From contig JAVTLE010000023.1 of NCBI GenBank assembly GCA_033439295.1, positions 1,302,001-1,366,000 on the forward strand: a DNA stretch of 64,000 nucleotides, written 5' to 3'. The position numbers were made by a program, and so were the translations under genes. This document shows, piece after piece, positions 59,501-64,000 of this stretch. Under the pieces are notes generated by a model. It ran no database searches. It saw nothing but the letters and a program-made list of their open reading frames with translations, and was not told the origin of the DNA. Numbering within the stretch: the first letter of the stretch is position 1; every line of letters begins with the position of its first letter. This stretch comes from Deuterostichococcus epilithicus (lineage: Eukaryota; Chlorophyta; Trebouxiophyceae; Prasiolales; Stichococcaceae).

Positions 59501-62500
59501 CGCCCGCCAAGCGCCGCCTGCAGCTGCAGGTCAGCAACACCAACGTTTTTTCCAGGCTGCAAGTTCCATAGATTGCTGTATAACAGGCCGATTGTCATGA
59601 TGGCGGGACATCGTTTGTCCCCCTGAGGCCTTTCAAGTCCCCAGCAGCGCGACCGCACCTCTTGCAACCGCAGTGTGTCTGACTTCCCAGGTGAAGGGGC
59701 GGGACGGCGGCAGCGCCAGTGCCGGCGGGCAGGGGCTCGCCAAGCGTGCCCAAACAGCGGCTGTGCCACCGCCGCTGGCGCATCAGCGCTCACTGCGGGC
59801 CATCCGGCAGCCCGCCAGGCATGCGTGTCGATATACCAGGGGACTGTGGGAGCACCACGCTGGCTGGCTGTCCGCCTGGAATGTGGCCCTCTGACGCTGG
59901 GAGCCTTGCCCAGCTCTGCTGGGCGAGCTACCAGGACAGACAAGGATTACCAGCCTGGCATCAAGAGCAGTGGTCGCCGCAGGCGTCGCAGTGCTTCCGC
60001 ATGGTTGCGCAGCTCGGCTTGAGTGCAAATCACATACACCTAACACATACCCTGTAAGGTTTGCAACAACCTGCTGCAGGTTTTCTGGCGGCGCCAAGGA
60101 CTCACAGGATGAGCCGCTGCGGTGGGGCCGCCGCTCAGGCGGCCGCAGGCCCCGCACCAGGTGCGCAGCCTCGCATCTCGTAATGCATGCCTTTGCACCC
60201 TGTCCAGTACAACAGATCCAGATGCATCACTAGAGCCAAGGGCATCATCATCATCATGACATCATCCTCAGGGCTTTGGGGCTCAGCGCTCCGAGCTTGC
60301 CGAGCCCCGCTTCTGTTCTGCCTCCAAAGTGTACGAGTACGTGCAGCCTGAACAACCTTGAAGCACAAGTTCCAACCTGCAAGAGTCTGTGCAGGGCCCT
60401 GGACAGCCCTGCCTCCAGCCAGGACGATGACGAGGCGCTGCCCGCCGGCCTCGCCGCCGTGCTCGGACGGCCGCCGGCACCCGGCTCGCCCGCCGACTCC
60501 GGCGGCGCCGAGTCCGACGGCGGTGGCCTGGAGCTGCCTGCAGACGGATCGCCCGGGGACCTGGCCATGCCGTCTGAGGAGGCCGAGGAGAAAGCAGGGG
60601 CAGGGGAGCAGGAAGCTGAAGAGGCCGGCGGCAGCCAGGTGCGGCCAACTCTTAATGGCTTGGTGAAAGTGCTGAGATCACACGTGGCTTCTGAGTGGTT
60701 GTCTTCACCTTTAATTATCAGGCTTTCGGTGACTGCAACAGCTTCCACACGACCTGCATGGCATGTCGCTCAACAAATGCCAATGCAACGCGGCCATGTG
60801 TGCCGGCGGCAAGAAAGATGTGCGGCAGGCTGTGACTGAGATCAGTGCCATGTGCGTGTGTGCAGGACGATGCAGCGCCGCCGCCACTGGGCTGCTCCAA
60901 GTGCCGCTGGTCCAAGGGCGGTTGCGGGCAGTGCCGAGCGGCCCACGATGAGGCTCTTCAGGCGCGCCTGTCTGCGCCTTCCTTCTCTGCTGTCTCGACT
61001 GCAGAGTCTCTCCTGGCCATCAGGGTGTCCTGAGGGCATCAATCGTGCAGGGTGCATGGTGCTCGCACACACACACTCAGCTGGCTGAGGATATGTTCCG
61101 AGCCCACCTGTTTTTTTGCATCAAGACCTGGCGTAGAGTGCCTCGGTCTCGAGCCCCGCTGACATCAGACGGCTCTCCTCCAGGCGGGGGAGGGACCGCA
61201 GGCCGGGTCGCCCAAGCGGCATGCCCGCACGCGTCGCGTCAGTGACGTCCCCGCGTCCCCGCCGCCCCCGCGGCAGCAGCCGCCTGCAGGCCGGCGAGCA
61301 TCTGGCGGCGCCGCCACCGCCGCCAAGCATGTCAGGCAGCACGACCAGCAGGCGGGCCAGGGCGCGGCTGCGGCGCAGGCGTCCTTGTCAGCGCTGGCGC
61401 AACGTCTGCGGCGGCGGTCCAGCGCGGGCGGCGCCGCCGCTGTCAGCGGCAGAGCCAGCGACAGCAGCGGCATGGAGTCTGGTGGCAGGGCCAGCGGCAG
61501 CGGCAGGGCGGGCAGGAGGGGCGGCCTGTGGAGCAGCGGCGGCGTGTTTGGCGGCATGGCCTTCCTGCTGACAGGCGTCGCCGGCGACGCGGACGACAAG
61601 CGACGCATCGCGCAGCTGATCACGGATCATGGCGGGGTCGTGCTGCAGGAAGTGCCCGCCGACGAGGTACAAAATAAGCATACCAAAATCTCGAAACTAC
61701 TTTCCACTGGACCATGCATATCCGCTGTCCGTGCGAGCAAGCAGGAGATCGTCGAGTGGCAGCTGTCACTGCCTACAGTGCCCAGTGAACTTCACGAACA
61801 TCTGCGAACTTGTGAGTCGGTGTTCTTTCCCAGCATGTCCCCAGAAGGGCGTAGTTGCGGCGGCCGACACCGCCACCGTCATCATGGACAGTGCCGATCA
61901 ATCCCTGTGAACATCTGTAAGGACACTTGAATGCATCCTTTCCGGAAATGTCTCCTGTCTGTCCACAGGAGGGGGTGGAGGTGGCGGCCGTCATCGCGGA
62001 CCGAGCGGTGCGTACGCCAAAGTACCTGTTCGGCGTCACCCGCGGCTGCCAGATCCTCAAGGCGACACACCTGAAGGTGAGCTCCAGTCGGGCACAAACA
62101 GGCTCAGGTAATAGATGTACAGAGTCCTGCGGCTGCTTGTCGGTGCACCTGCAGGATCCGATTCCTGGCGCCAGGTGACGGACGCAGACGGAGTCTGGGA
62201 TACGCAATGCAAGCCGGTGCGTGACAAGAGCAGCGTGGTTGGGATCACACGCCCGGCCACACTGCGCAGGTGTGCGTGGCTGCGGGCAGGTGGGTGCCGC
62301 CGCAGTCGGCGGAGACGCTGGCCGCGGCGCTGCCGGCGGCGCCGCGCGTCTTCGCGGGCGCCCGCCTGGCGCTGCACGGGCCGCCGTCCTTCGTGAAGGG
62401 CTTCGGCCTGCAGCTGGAGTACGCGGGTAATCAAGTTGATAATTTTGAAGAAAAAACTATAGGGGGTTCGTGGCACCTGCGCGTGCATGCAGCTGCTCGG

Positions 62501-64000
62501 GGCCAGCCAACACCGGTGCCGACGCTGTCGTGCCTCGAGGCGACGGTGCTCGGTGCTGTGTCGTCGCCAAATCAGTGTGTTGGACGGACAGATGAGGCTC
62601 CCCTACAAAACCGTAAACTCGTGTCTGCCTGTTGCAGGTGCGGTGATGGTGCAGGCCGCCGTGACGCCGCAGGCGAAGGGCGGGCGGCGGGCGGCAGATG
62701 CGGCAGCCAACCTCTGTGACGCCATCATCTTGGGTGAGCAGATCTTCAGAGGGTTGCAGGCCGTGACTCAACCTCGCCCCTGATAACTGCACTGCGCACT
62801 GCGCTGCAGCCTGTACCTCGGTCCGCACTGCACAATTGGTGCAAGCCACCAGCGGCCCCCGACAGCGGCACTGCCTTTTCTCATCAGCAAGGCCGTCTCT
62901 TACTGCAGAGAGCGAGGAGCCGGAGGGGGCAGAGGCGGCACGCGCGCTGCAGGAGGTGCAGCGCTCGGCGCGGCGCTGCCGCATCCCGGTCCACCCGCGC
63001 GAGTGGGCCATCCAGGCGCTGCTGGACCGGCGCCGCCCCGCCGAGCTGGCGCCGCCGCCGCCCCGCGGCAACGGCCGCGTCGCCCCTCAACAGCAGCAGC
63101 AGCAGCAGCAGCAAATGCGGGAGTCGCCTGCGCGCAGCTCGCCAGACGGTGCCAGTGGCAGGGATGGCGGCGGCGGGGCTCCAGGCGATGCGCGAGGGCA
63201 GCCTGCGACAACGCCGCACCGCGACCGCAGGAAGTCTGCGGCGGCTGCCGGCAGAGCGCAGCGGGCACCGGCGGCGTCCACGAGCCGCCACGGCCATGCC
63301 CCGACGCCAGAGGTGGCTGCGGCGCCATCCGACACCTATGATGGAGGCGACGCCAGGTGCCTGGAATCCCGCACGCACCCCTTCACCCCTGCCCTGCTGA
63401 ACATCACACTGCCCACGCATTGGTGGCCTCATGCAAGTATGCGGTTGCGCGATTCTGCCAGGCGGTGGAAGACACCCGGCGGGAGTGGCTCCAGGCTCCG
63501 GCTGCTGGAGCGGCAATGGGCGTTGAAAACACGACCTCCCACTGCCGCAGGGACGATGCAGATGCGGATGATGGCATCGCGCCGACGCAGGAGTGGTCGC
63601 AGCCGATGGCGCCGGCGCCAGCGCGCTGGCTGGCCGCCGCCGCGGGACCACCGCCGGCGCTGGGCCTGCCTGCCACCCCCTTCCGCACCTACTACACCGG
63701 CTTCGAAAAGGTGGTCACACAGTCTCTGATCTGTCCTTTCGTGTGTGTTTAAAGCAGGTTCGCAGGCGGACGGCCTGAAGCCTTCCGACCTGGTCAAAGC
63801 CTCCTTGCTGTCGAGAGCAGCAGCCCGCGAGTAGCAGCCAAGTGCAATGACAGATAGCACCGACACAAGGGAAGACCGGCTGTGATGTCCCGCCCTGCCA
63901 CTACAGGGCCGGCTGCGGGTGGAGGTCGGAGACGCCGTAAAGCTGGCCGCCGCGACAGGGGAGACGTCAGAGACGGTGGCGCAGATCCAGGCTTTGTGGT
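53561..64000 (+). CDS. Large Ala/Pro-rich protein with 53BP1-like BRCT pair and BAH domain (partial)
   Basis: The first exon, 53561-55372, encodes about 604 low-complexity residues rich in Ala, Pro, Thr and Gln. Later exons (55647-55766, 56016 to about 56940, about 57091 on) stay disordered and include possible nuclear text such as ATGKRKGRAPPA and KRLENASPPASPAKRRLQLQ. Exon 60866-60961 carries GCSKCRWSKGGCGQCR, a compact Cys motif. Exons 61184-61666, 61969-62076, 62270-62426, 62638-62733 and 62909-63356 give GGMAFLLTGV, DDKRRIAQLITDHGGVVL, ADRAVRTPKYLFGVTRG, ARLALHGPPSF and IPVHPREWAIQALL, which fit a tandem BRCT of 53BP1 type. Exons 63551-63710 and 63907 onward read FRTYYTGFEK, RLRVEVGDAVKLAA and VAQIQALW, the start of a BAH domain, cut by the window edge. 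I infer a chromatin or DNA-damage protein. The frame seems to change near 56760-56810, so a small intron or sequence error lies there. Five N bases fall in this gene. Confidence 0.6.
54608..54628 (+). repeat. (CAG)7 microsatellite coding poly-Gln
   Basis: Seven CAG units in frame within the long first exon, encoding a Gln run. Confidence 0.9.
61836..61890 (+). repeat. Intronic echo of BRCT exon start 61969
   Basis: The copy has CCAGAAGGGCGTAGTTGCGG and CGGCCGACACCGCCACCGTC, resembling the acceptor plus EGVEVAAVIAD coding text about 127 bp downstream. The preceding ATGTC.CC is shared. Confidence 0.65.
63091..63111 (+). repeat. (CAG)7 microsatellite coding poly-Gln
   Basis: Seven CAG units flanked by CAA give nine Gln in frame between the BRCT and BAH parts. 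Confidence 0.9.

Overview
The window looks like nuclear DNA of a GC-rich green alga, most likely a trebouxiophyte (Chlorella/Coccomyxa grade). This is inference. It rests on plant-type proteins (an ankyrin DHHC-type S-acyltransferase, a plastid Der GTPase, a CURT1-like thylakoid protein), very dense short introns that mostly start GTGCG/GTGAG and end GCAG, TGTAA poly(A) motifs after some genes, and scattered CCCTAAA heptamers. I saw no tRNA, rRNA, CRISPR array or recognisable mobile element. Single N bases lie at 34519, 57857, 58006, 59320, 59461 and 59465.

Layout, left to right: a small plastid-type membrane protein (21-789, +); an unnamed plastid-targeted acidic protein (1238-4673, -); an NFRKB/INO80-type DEUBAD-like protein (4939-5835, +); the second-largest subunit of RNA polymerase III in about 28 exons (6917-18366, +); a pyridoxamine-phosphate-oxidase-like flavoprotein (18993-20815, -); an ankyrin/DHHC-family S-acyltransferase (21567-26607, -); pinin (27177-31023, +); the cullin RING protein RBX1 (31663-32463, +); the plastid double GTPase Der/EngA (33080-39318, -); a poorly resolved gene (about 39447-40533, -); a MYST histone acetyltransferase (40761-44367, +); a CURT1-like protein (44662-46207, +); the RNA ligase RtcB (46905-50961, +); an F-box/LRR protein (51660-53008, -); and a very large Ala/Pro-rich protein with tandem-BRCT-like and BAH domains that runs off the right edge (53561-64000, +). 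These are unrelated housekeeping, chromatin and plastid genes. They form no operon or cluster with one shared function, although several pairs are divergent over short shared promoters.

The most striking thing is not a gene. In most multi-exon genes the intron (or 3' flank) next to an exon carries a decayed copy of that exon's end, usually with its splice junction, displaced by about 75-185 bp. I count more than twenty such 'exon echoes'. Some stand in arrays, with five copies in the Der gene and three at the RtcB terminal exon, and some remain open in frame. This suggests that short tandem duplications across splice junctions have been lengthening introns here, and perhaps seeding alternative exons.

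Two further patterns stand out. Four zinc-binding proteins (RPC2, the S-acyltransferase, RBX1, MYST) have lost zinc-ligand cysteines that are normally near-invariant. CAG|GC (GC-AG) introns are frequent, with three in the polymerase gene alone.
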